Source of the DNA: Chryseobacterium lathyri
GTDB taxonomy: Bacteria > Bacteroidota > Bacteroidia > Flavobacteriales > Weeksellaceae
Assembly: GCF_030812195.1 (NCBI RefSeq)
Contig: NZ_JAUSSF010000001.1
Span: 1,674,001-1,738,000, forward strand
Direction of reading: 5' to 3'
Length of the DNA stretch: 64,000 bases
Position 1 is the stretch's first letter. Each line of letters begins with the position of its first letter. The notes beneath the pieces are model-generated. The model did not search any database, had not been told where the DNA came from, and saw only the letters and a list, made by a program, of their open reading frames with translations. Below are positions 54,408 to 63,999 of the stretch, in pieces. A program made the translations under genes and the position numbers.

Positions 54408-54421
54408 TACAAAATTTTGTA
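54408..54421. promoter_or_regulatory. 14-bp palindrome in the tssB / 54649 divergent region
   Basis: Perfect TACAAAA-TTTTGTA. A possible operator, but the region is AT-rich. The remainder of 54295-54648 shows no gene. Confidence 0.4.
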
Positions 54422-54648
54422 AAGATTTTTCTTGAAATATTTAATTTAACCTAATTTATATATAACGTAAAATCATTACTTTACGATATCACTAAACTAT
54501 GAAAAATAAATAAAATAAGCTATGGGAAGATGAAAATAAATCTTTGTATGCTCTGCATTTATAAAAAAGTATCAACTACATGTTAAAATAAGAATTCCTC
54601 CAATGTGAGGATAAAATATTCTTTATATTTAAACAAAGTAACAGAGTA

Positions 54649-55695
54649 ATGAAAGATGTAAAGATCGCGTTTAGAAAACCAATATATCCGGTTTCGGAAG
54701 CATTGAATCAGTATTTGGAAAAACATAACAGAACGACTAAGATTCAGTTTTTATATGAAGACCTGCTGAGATTCAGCGACAGTGTAAATATTCTGGATAA
54801 GGAAGGGAAAGATACCTTGTGGCTTGGTGTACTGTATCCTGAACATGAATTTAAAGAAATAGAGGCTAATTTAAATAAGATTTACACCCTTCTTCATTCC
54901 GATGGAGACGAGGCTACTTTACCTTATCTGAAAGTGGATACCATCGATTTTTGCACCTTCGGAAACTCTAAACCTTTTCGAATTCGGGTGAGAAATATCC
55001 TAAACGACAATCATACTAATTTTTATATTAAACAGGCTGATGCTTCACGTATATATGGGCTGGAAATTGAAGACCTGCTTTCTCCCAACCGAGTTAATTT
55101 TCTAATTTATAAAAACACTTTGATAGAAGAGCATATCTTAGGAATTCCCGGAGATATTTTTATCCAGAAACATTTATTCAACTGTACAGAATTGGAAAAA
55201 GCACAGATTTCCAAGGAATTTGTAAAATTCAATGAACGTTGCCTCATTGGGCTACTGGGTGACATGCGCTCTTATAATTATGTTATTATTCCTATTCACG
55301 ATTTCGATCAGGTTATTTACAGAATTCGTCCCATCGATTTTGATCAGCAAAGCTATGAAGGAAATTTGAAAGTCTACCTTCCCCAGTATTTCAAAGAAAA
55401 CAGCGCAATGGTTAACATGGTATTGGAAAAACTGAAGCCTAATTCTATAGAACAGTATCGTAAAGAAGTACGTTCACAAATTGTAAAAAGAGTGACCAGC
55501 AGCAAAAACAGATTCAGTGAACTTATTTCTATTATGAAGCAAGAAGATATTGCACCGGAAGCCAATGTGATAGAGCTTAAAACAGCTTTGCAAAAACTTA
55601 CCTATGATGTAAATTTCAAGTATTGTAAAACCATGGGAGACATTATTGAAACCGGAATAAATTTTGTTCTCCGGAATCATAAGAAAGCCTATTAA
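54649..55695 (+). CDS. unknown 348-aa protein with kinase-like motif order
   Basis: Family not recognised. Soluble, no signal peptide. Around residues 190-260 it has GLLGDMRSYNYVIIPIHDFD and IRPIDFDQQSYEG, an order like the catalytic loop (D-x4-N) and D-F-D of aminoglycoside phosphotransferase/HipA-like kinases; the nucleotide-binding lysine is not obvious. The N-terminus holds a helical LNQYLEKHNRTTKIQFLYEDLLRF. It is divergent from tssB across a 350-bp region. Whether it is linked to the T6SS is not known. Confidence 0.65.
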   Translation: MKDVKIAFRKPIYPVSEALNQYLEKHNRTTKIQFLYEDLLRFSDSVNILDKEGKDTLWLGVLYPEHEFKEIEANLNKIYTLLHSDGDEATLPYLKVDTIDFCTFGNSKPFRIRVRNILNDNHTNFYIKQADASRIYGLEIEDLLSPNRVNFLIYKNTLIEEHILGIPGDIFIQKHLFNCTELEKAQISKEFVKFNERCLIGLLGDMRSYNYVIIPIHDFDQVIYRIRPIDFDQQSYEGNLKVYLPQYFKENSAMVNMVLEKLKPNSIEQYRKEVRSQIVKRVTSSKNRFSELISIMKQEDIAPEANVIELKTALQKLTYDVNFKYCKTMGDIIETGINFVLRNHKKAY

Positions 55696-55732
55696 AAAAG
55701 AGAACCCACCCCACGTTTAATGGGATGGATTC
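55693..55732 (-). terminator. terminator of the first M13 gene
   Basis: Minus-strand GAATCCATCCCA / TGGGGTGGGTTC stem (two T-G pairs) with a 7-nt loop, followed by CTTTTTT. Confidence 0.75.
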
Positions 55733-55759
55733 TTTCTTTTCTAACAATTTTTGGTTATT

Positions 55760-57856
55760 CTACCAAATTTTTATTCTGTCCTGAGGCGCTTTATACATTT
55801 TGTCCCCAGGTTTTATATCAAATGCCTTATGGAATGCATCCTGATTGACCAGCGGCCCAAATGCCCTGAACACTCCAGGAGAATGCGGATCGGTTTTTAC
55901 CTGGTTGATCATATACTGGTCGGTAGATTTCGTTCTCCACACGGTTGCCCAGCTCATGAAGAATCTCTGATCCTGTGTAAATCCACTTATTTTTCCAGGA
56001 TTTCCTTTGTCTTTAAGATACATCTGAAGAGCATCGTAAGCTACTGCTACTCCACCAAGGTCACCGATATTTTCACCGCTTGTAAATTTACCGTTCACAA
56101 AGCTTCCTTTTACCGGTTCGTAAGCGCTGTACTGAGTAGCTAGCTGCCCTACTTTTGCATCAAAGTTCTTACGGTCTTCATCTGTCCACCAGTTGTTAAG
56201 GTTTCCGTCACCGTCAAAACGTGAACCGCTGTCATCAAATCCGTGAGAGATCTCGTGCCCGATAACAGCTCCGATACCGCCAAAGTTTACTGCAGCATCA
56301 GCTTTTGGATTATAGAAAGGAGGCTGAAGAATAGCCGCAGGGAAAACGATCTCGTTGTTTGATCCGCTGTAATAAGCATTTACAGTTTGGGGAGACATCC
56401 CCCATTCTGTTTTGTCAACCGGTTTTCCTACTTTATCAAGACTTCTCTGATACTGCCATGCAGATACATTCTGAAGATTGGAATATAGGGTTGCCCCCTG
56501 TTTTGGAGATTCTACTTTCAATTGGGTATAATCTTTCCATTTATCCGGATAAGCGATCTTTACAGTGAATTTAGATAATTTCTCCTGAGCTTTCACTTTA
56601 GTTGCAGGAGACATCCAGTCCATATCATTGATATGGGTTTTGAATGATTTTAAAATATAATCAATATACATCTCCATCTGGGCTTTTGCTTCAGGAGTAA
56701 AATATTTTTCAACATATAATTTTCCAAAAGCTTCACCAAGAACTCCATTCACAAGACTAAGCCCTCTTTTGTCCATTGGACGCTGTTCTTTCTGGCCCTG
56801 AAGATATTTTGAATAGAAATCAAATCTGATCTGCTCAAGCTTATCATCAAGATTGCTTGCATTACCGTTAATCAGGTGATATTTCAGGTAATCTTTTAGC
56901 AGAGGAAGATTCTTTTCGGTAATGAACTGATCCATGTTCTGGTAATATTTCAGCTCTCCAATGATTACTTTATCTGTATTTACCCCTGCATCTTTCAGGT
57001 ATTTAGCCAAGTTAACGTTTTTTACCAGTCCTGAAAGCTCAGTCACATTTTTTGGATTGTATCTCAGATTGGCATCTCTGTTCTGCTCCAGAGTCAGTAG
57101 ATAATTGGCAAGCTGTTTTTCAAATGTCACTACATTCTGCGCAGCCTGATCTGCATTTTTATTTCCTAAAACTCCGAATAATTTTCCTACATAAGTCTGA
57201 TATTCTGCCAAAGTTTTAGTATTGGCCTCATTTACTTTCTGATAGTAGTCTCTTCCTAGTCCAAGATCGGGACCGCCAAGATATACGGCATTCATTTTAG
57301 AATTCTTCATATCTGCACCTACTCTCCATCCATAGAAAGAATTATCGCCTAATTTTGTAGCTTCAAGAAGGTATTTCTGCAGATCATTAAGATTTTTGAT
57401 CGCCTCAATTTTTGCCAGATCTCCTTTAATAGGGGTTAATCCATCTGCATTTCTTTTGCTTACATCCATGAAAGACGCGTACAAATTCTGGATCTTCTGT
57501 CCTTCGGATCCTTCGGAATAAGTTTCGGATAAAATTTTATTTAAGATATCCAGAGAAGCATCATCTACATTTTCCCTCAACGCATTGAAAGAACCCCAGC
57601 TCGCTTTATCTGAAGGAATCTGGGTAGTTTTCACCCAATTTCCGTTCACATAGCTAAAAAAGTCATCCTGCGGGCGAACACTTTTATCCATATAAGATAA
57701 ATTGATTCCCTCTTCTTTTACTTCTTCTTTCACAGATTCTGCAACGGCAACCGTAGTTTCATTTTTGGTTTCCGTTCCGGCAGTTTTAGCCGTTCCGCAT
57801 GAGTTTAAAAATACAATGCCGGAAAGGGCAAGTATTCCAATATTTAGCTTTTTCAT
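55760..57856 (-). CDS. M13 family metallopeptidase (neprilysin-like), lipoprotein
   Basis: 698 aa. The N-terminus has a lipobox (VFLNSCGTAK), so it is a lipid-anchored zinc peptidase. The metal site is VIGHEISHGFDDSGSR (HExxH) with the third ligand in GENIGDLGGVAVAYD, and substrate residues VNAYYSGSNNEIVFPAAIL; the C-terminal DPHSPGVFRAFGPL is conserved. The two-domain M13 fold is complete. It degrades oligopeptides in the periplasm or at the surface. A close paralogue lies at 59748, with a beta-helix gene in between. Confidence 0.94.
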   Translation of the reverse strand: MKKLNIGILALSGIVFLNSCGTAKTAGTETKNETTVAVAESVKEEVKEEGINLSYMDKSVRPQDDFFSYVNGNWVKTTQIPSDKASWGSFNALRENVDDASLDILNKILSETYSEGSEGQKIQNLYASFMDVSKRNADGLTPIKGDLAKIEAIKNLNDLQKYLLEATKLGDNSFYGWRVGADMKNSKMNAVYLGGPDLGLGRDYYQKVNEANTKTLAEYQTYVGKLFGVLGNKNADQAAQNVVTFEKQLANYLLTLEQNRDANLRYNPKNVTELSGLVKNVNLAKYLKDAGVNTDKVIIGELKYYQNMDQFITEKNLPLLKDYLKYHLINGNASNLDDKLEQIRFDFYSKYLQGQKEQRPMDKRGLSLVNGVLGEAFGKLYVEKYFTPEAKAQMEMYIDYILKSFKTHINDMDWMSPATKVKAQEKLSKFTVKIAYPDKWKDYTQLKVESPKQGATLYSNLQNVSAWQYQRSLDKVGKPVDKTEWGMSPQTVNAYYSGSNNEIVFPAAILQPPFYNPKADAAVNFGGIGAVIGHEISHGFDDSGSRFDGDGNLNNWWTDEDRKNFDAKVGQLATQYSAYEPVKGSFVNGKFTSGENIGDLGGVAVAYDALQMYLKDKGNPGKISGFTQDQRFFMSWATVWRTKSTDQYMINQVKTDPHSPGVFRAFGPLVNQDAFHKAFDIKPGDKMYKAPQDRIKIW

Positions 57857-57878
57857 TAAAGATAATTTTTGATGGTCA

Positions 57879-57909
57879 CAAACTTACCAAATATACGAAA
57901 TTATGTCAA
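57879..57909 (-). promoter_or_regulatory. promoter of the first M13 gene
   Basis: Minus-strand TTG (57907-57909), 20-nt spacer, TAAGTTTG (57879-57886). A second TAnnTTTG (TATATTTG) overlaps the spacer. Confidence 0.65.
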
Positions 57910-58010
57910 TCCTTATTTAGTTTATTTCAACACTTTTAATATATGATTATCAAATAAATAAACCTGAATAACTATTTTACCCAGGTTTAATTGACTTAAT
58001 ATAATATCCT

Positions 58011-59576
58011 TTAAATTAAACGTACTTCACCTTTTACACTAATGATATCTCCACTTTCATAGCTGCCTCCTTGTATATCAATAAAGCCATCAGAATTAAC
58101 AATAGATTCCAGTCCTGTGGTAACAGATATTCCACTACTTCCAAATTCATAGAATACATTTCCTATAAAAAATCCCCTATAATACTTTACCACTGAACCT
58201 ACATATACTTGTAAATTGACATATACAATTTGAGTCCATGTATGCTTAATTTTAGTTTTAAGGTGTACTAAATTAGGTTGTGACGAGTTTACTTCAAAGC
58301 CAGAGGCTCCATCATATCCGCGGGTATACTGTCCTGAGTAGTTTCCCGAAATCAACCCTTTTGCATTTTGAATATTGGCTAAGTAGGTTGGAAATCTTAT
58401 TTTACCATTTAAATTATAATTAGCCCCAAAGTCATTTAATAAAAAATTATTTATGGAACTTCCATAGCTTGTATTCAACCCAATTTCTATTCCATAGCCA
58501 TAATCATTTTCAGTATTTTCGAATAATTGATTATACCCTAACATATGAACAAAAATATTGCTTGGAAGTAAGTGAATATTATTTATAGGTAGACCAACGT
58601 AGCTTATAAGTTTAGAAGCTGGTCTACTTAGAAAATTAATATAATTATTATCTATGGTAAAATTATCTATATAACTTTTAAATTCAAATGCTTTTTCAAA
58701 ACCTTCTATGTATGAATTAACAATTGAACAGTTATTAACTTCAGAATTAAACTGAATACCTGTTGTAACTCCTTCTACAGAAATTGCATCAAAATGGCAA
58801 GCTCTTAAGGGTCCGTCAAACTTATAACCAACTAAAGAATTTGCAGCCACCAATGCACGGAAAACATTTAAGTTAATATCTCCTAAAAAGATAAAACGTT
58901 CGCCTATTCTTGCTTCATTTTGGTGAGTTGTCCTTAAATCGTCAAAAACTGTATAATAGTTATTGATCGATTTCAGCAAAGTTGAAAATTTTTGAGAGGA
59001 AATATTAGATAATTCACAGCCCTGATGCCAGTCTTTTATAACCAAAGCCGGAGAAGTAACATTATACAAAGTTGTCAACAAGGAAAAATTTCCAAATTTA
59101 ATACCAAAACAATTATTAGTATCATTAGGTTCCCCTATTGCACTGACCAATTCTCCCTGATCATAATATCCTGACTCAAACACAGTAAAATCAGATTGTA
59201 TCAAAAACACAGATTCGTTAAAATCATACGTTTTAGACAAAAAAGCCAAATCAGGGTTCTGTGGAATATAAATTGTTTTAGTGATAAGATAAGTGCCTTT
59301 ACCTGAAGTAACTGATAATTTAAATTGATCTGCTGAAATAAAAGCCTGCTGAATTGCATCTGAGCAATCTGTGATACCATCCGGTAGCGCTCCAAACCAT
59401 CTTATATCTACCCGGCTGTCTTCCAAAACTCTTCTGTAATAAACATTTCCTACCTTTTTATAAAGAATATCATCACAATATGCATCCGTAATAGCATCGC
59501 CATTATATGTTCTATCCGTTTCTATAAAAGTTGTCCACTCCCCTATGTAAGGATCATTAATTTCAATTGTATTCAT
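58011..59576 (-). CDS. tailspike-like right-handed beta-helix protein
   Basis: 521 aa, no signal peptide. Residues 55-100 carry the pectate-lyase/tailspike opening IRWFGALPDGITDCSDAIQQAF and KGTYLITKTIYIPQN, followed by repeated short strands (YKFDGPLRACHFDAISVEG, NSYIEGFEKAFEFKS, NNYINFLSR) typical of a parallel beta-helix, and a Gly/Ser-rich C-terminal domain. Phage or contractile-injection tailspikes look like this; no phage genes surround it. It sits between two M13 peptidase paralogues and looks inserted. Exact function unknown. Confidence 0.75.
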   Translation of the reverse strand: MNTIEINDPYIGEWTTFIETDRTYNGDAITDAYCDDILYKKVGNVYYRRVLEDSRVDIRWFGALPDGITDCSDAIQQAFISADQFKLSVTSGKGTYLITKTIYIPQNPDLAFLSKTYDFNESVFLIQSDFTVFESGYYDQGELVSAIGEPNDTNNCFGIKFGNFSLLTTLYNVTSPALVIKDWHQGCELSNISSQKFSTLLKSINNYYTVFDDLRTTHQNEARIGERFIFLGDINLNVFRALVAANSLVGYKFDGPLRACHFDAISVEGVTTGIQFNSEVNNCSIVNSYIEGFEKAFEFKSYIDNFTIDNNYINFLSRPASKLISYVGLPINNIHLLPSNIFVHMLGYNQLFENTENDYGYGIEIGLNTSYGSSINNFLLNDFGANYNLNGKIRFPTYLANIQNAKGLISGNYSGQYTRGYDGASGFEVNSSQPNLVHLKTKIKHTWTQIVYVNLQVYVGSVVKYYRGFFIGNVFYEFGSSGISVTTGLESIVNSDGFIDIQGGSYESGDIISVKGEVRLI

Positions 59577-59703
59577 TTTTGTTAAATTTTAATTAGTAAC
59601 ATTAAACAATATTCTTGCAAGAACTTCTGAAATCAAAGATATAAGAGTGTAGCGACAGAACACGTCGTGTAATAAACTATATGATATAGCCTTTTTTAAA
59701 ACA

Positions 59704-59729
59704 AAAACCGCTCATTGCTGAGCGGTTTT
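59704..59729 (-). terminator. terminator of the second M13 gene
   Basis: AAAACCGCTCA / TGAGCGGTTTT (11 bp), loop TTGC, T-rich flank; 18 nt past the stop. Confidence 0.88.
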
Positions 59730-59747
59730 ACTATTTTTTGGTGTTTT

Positions 59748-61805
59748 TTACCAGATTTTGATTCTGTCTGCAGGTTCTTTATAAAGCTTGTCTCCTTTTT
59801 TCACGTCAAATGCATTGTAGAAGGCATCAACATTGATGAGTGGACCGAAGCTTCTGAAATATCCCGGAGAATGCGGGTCAGTTTTTACCTGGTTCACCAT
59901 ATATTTTTCACTGGATAAAGTTCTCCAAACAGTTGCCCAGCTCAGGAAGAACCTCTGATCCTGGCTGAATCCGCTGATTTTCCCTGGATTTCCTTTATCT
60001 TTTAAATACATCTGAAGGGCATCGTAAGCGATATTTACTCCTCCTAAGTCAGCGATATTTTCACCGTTTGTGAAAGTACCGTTTACGAAAGTTCCTTTTA
60101 CCGGCTCATATTTGTCATACTGCGCAGCAAGAGCTTTTGTTGCTTTCTCGAAGTTTGCTTTATCTGCCGGTGTCCACCAGTCTACCAGGTTTCCGTCCGC
60201 ATCAAACTGTGCTCCTGAATCATCAAACCCATGGCTCATTTCATGACCGATAACAGCACCGATACCTCCGAAGTTAACGGCAGCATCAGCTTTAGGATTG
60301 AAGAAAGGCGGCTGAAGGATTGCAGCAGGGAAAACGATCTCGTTGTTAACCGGGTTATAGTAAGCATTTACCGTTTGCGGCGTCATACCCCATTCTGTTT
60401 TATCCACAGCTTTACCGATTTTTGCTAAATCTTTATTATACTGCCATTCGGTAATATTCTGAAGATTGCTATATAGATTCCCACCTTTAGCTTCAGAAAC
60501 GATATCTAATTTTGAATAGTCTTTCCATTTATCCGGGTAAGCAACTTTTACGGTAAACTTGTTCAGTTTGTTCATTGCTTTTTCCTTCGTTGTAGTAGAC
60601 ATCCACGCTAAATTGTTGATGTGAACTGCAAAGCTTTTCTTCAAATAGTCGATCAATTCTACCATCTGTGCTTTTGCTTCAGCCGGGAAGTATTTTTCAA
60701 CATATAATTTACCGAAAGCTTCACCAAGCGTACCATTGATCAATTCGAAACCTCTTTTGTTCAATGCTCTCTGCTCCTGCTGACCTCTTAGGTATTTACC
60801 ATAGAAGTCAAATCTCATGTTACCTAATTTTTCACTTAAGTAAGCCGCGCTTCCGTGGATCATGTGGAATTTTAAATAATCCTTGATCACAGGAAGGTTC
60901 TGAGCAGTCACCAATTTATCAAATTCTTTGTAATATCCTATTTCTCCGATGATTACTTTATCTGTAGTTACTCCTACTTTTTTAAGGTAAGCAGGGATAT
61001 CAACACCTTTTACCAATGTTGAAAGCTCAGCCATTGTTTTTGGGTTATACTGCAGTGTATTATCACGGCTCTGTTCGTTGGTAAGATAAGTTTTTGCAAT
61101 GCTTTTTTCATAATCAACGATTCCTTTTGCCGCTGCATCAGCATTTTTATAACCTAACTCCTTAAGCATGGAAGCTACATATTTATGATATTCAGCAAGA
61201 GCTTCTGTATTTTTTTCGTTTACTTTCTGATAATAATCTCTTCCTAGTCCCAAAGAAGCATTACCTAAGTAAACCCCATTCATTTTAGAATCTTTAAGAT
61301 CTGCATCAACACCCCATCCGTACAAAGTATTTTCTCCGTCTTTAGTTACAGAAGTCAGGTAGTTCTGAAGGTCAGCCAGATTTTTGATCGCGTCAATTTT
61401 ATTCAGATTATCTTGAATAGGCTTGATTCCATCTGCATTTCTCTTCTCCATATTCATATAGGTAGCATACAGATCCTGGATCTTCTTACCTTCGCTTCCG
61501 TCAGCAAATTTATCTTTCAGAAGAGAGTTCAGAATAGTCATTGAGTTATTGTCTGTATCTTCAGCCAGTTTGTTGAAGCTTCCCCAGGTTGGCTTATCAG
61601 ACGGAATTTTGGCTGTTTTCATCCAAGTTCCGCTTACGTAGTTATAAAAATCATCCTGTGGACGTACGGAAGTATCCATAAGACTAATGTCCAAGCCTTT
61701 ATCTGTGCTGTTAACCACTGTTTTTACGGCTTTTGCCTGTCCGTTCACTGTATTTAACGAACAAATCCCGGTCAGTAAAAACAAAGATAGCGTTAGTTTT
61801 TTCAT
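59748..61805 (-). CDS. M13 family metallopeptidase (neprilysin-like), secreted
   Basis: 685 aa with a cleavable signal peptide (MKKLTLSLFLLTGICS..., ending VNGQ) rather than a lipobox. Active site VIGHEMSHGFDDSGAQ, third ligand in GENIADLGGVNIAYD, VNAYYNPVNNEIVFPAAIL and DPHSPGYFRSFGPL. Long stretches are shared with the other M13 protein (for example YDALQMYLKDKGNPGKISGF), so the two are duplicates now anchored differently. Likely periplasmic or surface oligopeptidase. Confidence 0.94.
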   Translation of the reverse strand: MKKLTLSLFLLTGICSLNTVNGQAKAVKTVVNSTDKGLDISLMDTSVRPQDDFYNYVSGTWMKTAKIPSDKPTWGSFNKLAEDTDNNSMTILNSLLKDKFADGSEGKKIQDLYATYMNMEKRNADGIKPIQDNLNKIDAIKNLADLQNYLTSVTKDGENTLYGWGVDADLKDSKMNGVYLGNASLGLGRDYYQKVNEKNTEALAEYHKYVASMLKELGYKNADAAAKGIVDYEKSIAKTYLTNEQSRDNTLQYNPKTMAELSTLVKGVDIPAYLKKVGVTTDKVIIGEIGYYKEFDKLVTAQNLPVIKDYLKFHMIHGSAAYLSEKLGNMRFDFYGKYLRGQQEQRALNKRGFELINGTLGEAFGKLYVEKYFPAEAKAQMVELIDYLKKSFAVHINNLAWMSTTTKEKAMNKLNKFTVKVAYPDKWKDYSKLDIVSEAKGGNLYSNLQNITEWQYNKDLAKIGKAVDKTEWGMTPQTVNAYYNPVNNEIVFPAAILQPPFFNPKADAAVNFGGIGAVIGHEMSHGFDDSGAQFDADGNLVDWWTPADKANFEKATKALAAQYDKYEPVKGTFVNGTFTNGENIADLGGVNIAYDALQMYLKDKGNPGKISGFSQDQRFFLSWATVWRTLSSEKYMVNQVKTDPHSPGYFRSFGPLINVDAFYNAFDVKKGDKLYKEPADRIKIW

Positions 61806-61918
61806 TATGATAGCAATTTATAGTATATGTCTGTTATTTTCATAATCCGTTACAATTCTTTTCAATAAAAAATTGGCACTTATAAATATTGATTCTTTTC
61901 CTTCCGGATAATTAAAAA

Positions 61919-63169
61919 TTATTCCGAAATTAATAAGCTCACCAGATCCTGGATGATCTTCTGGGAAACGAAATTCATGAAATCAAGCCTATCCAGATGA
62001 GGCATGTAGAGTTTTGAAGTGACTTCTTTTTCATTGATCCGTATGGTATAAAAAACTGTTCCTACTTCTTTACCGTCCTCTCCTCTGTCCGGACCTGCAA
62101 CCCCTGTTGTTGACAGGGAAATATTAGCACCAAATAATTTTTGGCAACCTGCTGCCATTTCACTGGCCACCTGTTCACTTACAACTGTAAACTGATCTAC
62201 GGTTTCTTTAGAAATTTTTAAAATCTCTATTTTCTTTTCTGTAGCGTAGGGTACAATTCCGCCAAGAAAATATTTAGAGCTTCCGGAATTGGATGTGATC
62301 ATTTTTGCTAATTCACCTCCGGTGCAGCTTTCTGCTGTGGAAATCGTCAGTTTTCTTTCTGTAAGGATTTCTGCCAGGATCTTTTCTATTTTATCTTCCG
62401 TTACTGCAATCACATGGCCTTCTACCAAAGGAAGAAGTTTCTGGATTTCGTCTTCTGCCTGCTGTTTCAAGGCCGCTTCATTATCTCCTGAGGCAGTCAG
62501 TCTCAGTTTTACACGCGTCCCTACCGGCAGATAAGACAATGCGATATTTGTAGGAAGGGAAAGTTCCCAGTCTTCAATAATATCTGCAAGAATGCTCTCG
62601 GGGATTCCCACCACAGAAACTATTCTTGTATGGATATAGTAAAGATTGAACTTTTCTTTTAAATAAGGTACAATTTGATCCCTGATCAACGGCTTTACTT
62701 CATAAGGAACACCCGGAAGGCTGAAACATAATTTCCCGTCCTGCTCCATCATCATACATGGTGCAGTTCCAAAGTGGTTTTGAAAAACAACAGATTTTGA
62801 GGGAACAAAAGCCTGCTCTTTGTTTCTTTCAAGGATATCCAGACGCCCGCGCCTTTCCATATAATTTTTAAGGTGGTTGAACGTGACCTCATCCAAAGCA
62901 ATTTCGTCATTGAAAAATTCCGTCAGTGCCTTTTTTGTCTTATCATCTCTTGTCGGCCCCAAACCACCTGTAGTGATAATCAGATCGCCAAGTTCGAAAG
63001 CAGCGCTTAAAGTATTTTTAATGATATCAATTTCATCTGATATTGTGAAGATCTGTGTAACCTGTATGCCTATATTTTTAAGCTCTGTGGCAATAAAATT
63101 AGAATTGGTATCAACGGTGTTTCCGGAAAGGATTTCATCACCGATAGTAATCAGAACAGCTTTTTCCAT
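61919..63169 (-). CDS. cinA: CinA family nicotinamide-nucleotide amidohydrolase
   Basis: 416 aa from ATG 63169 (MEKAVLITIGDEILSG). N-terminal COG1058/MoaB-like domain (TTGGLGPTRDD) that acts as ADP-ribose pyrophosphatase in relatives, linked to a C-terminal PncC domain (about 260-416) with STAESCTGGELAKMIT, YATEKKIEILKIS and STTGVAGPDRGEDGKEVGTV. Recycles NMN in the cytosol. A longer frame exists to 63292 but lies outside the conserved region. Confidence 0.95.
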   Translation of the reverse strand: MEKAVLITIGDEILSGNTVDTNSNFIATELKNIGIQVTQIFTISDEIDIIKNTLSAAFELGDLIITTGGLGPTRDDKTKKALTEFFNDEIALDEVTFNHLKNYMERRGRLDILERNKEQAFVPSKSVVFQNHFGTAPCMMMEQDGKLCFSLPGVPYEVKPLIRDQIVPYLKEKFNLYYIHTRIVSVVGIPESILADIIEDWELSLPTNIALSYLPVGTRVKLRLTASGDNEAALKQQAEDEIQKLLPLVEGHVIAVTEDKIEKILAEILTERKLTISTAESCTGGELAKMITSNSGSSKYFLGGIVPYATEKKIEILKISKETVDQFTVVSEQVASEMAAGCQKLFGANISLSTTGVAGPDRGEDGKEVGTVFYTIRINEKEVTSKLYMPHLDRLDFMNFVSQKIIQDLVSLLISE

Positions 63170-63244
63170 ATATAATTCTTGAAAGAAAATGTCCTGCAAA
63201 TGACGTAAAAATCTATGGCTGCGACAACATAAAATGATTTTTTC

Positions 63245-63252
63245 TATCTTTG
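63245..63252 (+). promoter_or_regulatory. putative -7 box of the 63286 gene
   Basis: TATCTTTG matches TAnnTTTG, 33 nt before the ATG; no -33 TTG. Confidence 0.45.
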
Positions 63253-63285
63253 GCTGATACTGTTTAAAGCTATAATTATTCGACG

Positions 63286-63759
63286 ATGGCAAAATATGAT
63301 GATGCTTCCTGGCACTATGGCGGAGAATATCCGGAAAATTTACCTGATGAAAATGCAGCTACTCACATTGGAATGTTTCTGACCTGGTGCATCAACAACG
63401 ATCTTTTATCGGAAGAGCTGACTGAAGATTCCCGGGACGAAATACAAAGCGTAAAAAGACGGGAGATGACAGGAGCAGAATTCCTGATTGATGTATGTGA
63501 TGAAAAATTCAGCGAATATGATCTGAATGATCCTGGTAATGGTTTTGCACAGGCTTATTATAATGATGACACGGTTTTTGGGAAGAAATTCAATTCGTTT
63601 ACAGATGATTATTCGGAAACTTTTGACAAAAAAGCGGAAGAAAATGATTTTGAATATGAGTCTTTCTATCATGTAGAAAACACGTATGAAAACTATGATC
63701 TTATAAAACCTGTTATTGACCAGCGTTTTGAGGAATGGAAGGAGTTTTCCGGAAGCTAA
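63286..63759 (+). CDS. conserved acidic protein of unknown function
   Basis: 157 aa, strongly acidic, no signal peptide. AKYDDASWHYGGEYPENLP and ENAATHIGMFLTWCINNDLL open the protein; the pattern is one I recognise from a family of small hypothetical proteins found near toxin-immunity loci in other genomes, but no specific function is supported here. The C-terminus is rich in aromatic and acidic residues (DFEYESFYHVENTYENYD). Divergent from cinA, monocistronic. Confidence 0.7.
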   Translation: MAKYDDASWHYGGEYPENLPDENAATHIGMFLTWCINNDLLSEELTEDSRDEIQSVKRREMTGAEFLIDVCDEKFSEYDLNDPGNGFAQAYYNDDTVFGKKFNSFTDDYSETFDKKAEENDFEYESFYHVENTYENYDLIKPVIDQRFEEWKEFSGS

Positions 63760-63843
63760 ATTTCAGGTTACTGGCTTGAGAGTTTCGCCTAAAACCTTGG
63801 TTCTTGAATATAGTGTCCTGTTTCTTGATTCCTAGCTCTCACA

Positions 63844-63999
63844 TTACTGATTATGCTTTACCCAAATAAGTTCATCTGTATTATAGCCAATCTTTTTAGC
63901 TTTTTCAATGAAACGCTGCCTCATGCTTTCAGGAATGGTTGTTGTACGGGAAAGGATCCATAAGTATTTTAAACTGCTTCCTGCAACCAGGGTATATTG
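63844..63999 (-). CDS. lipocalin family protein (Blc-like), C-terminal part
   Basis: The 52-codon end of a gene running in from the right edge. QYTLVAGSSLKYLWILSRTT, then IPESMRQRFIEKAKKIGYN and ELIWVKHNQ, is the typical last strand and C-terminal helix of bacterial lipocalins (outer-membrane Blc), which bind lysophospholipids or fatty acids. The start and signal/lipobox lie outside the window. Confidence 0.85.
   Translation of the reverse strand, partial: QYTLVAGSSLKYLWILSRTTTIPESMRQRFIEKAKKIGYNTDELIWVKHNQ

Noticed and set aside
54295..54408. N-terminal extension of TssB
   Set aside because: The extension is low-complexity Asn/Gln and lies beyond the conserved TssB start MAMFNYGVGG.
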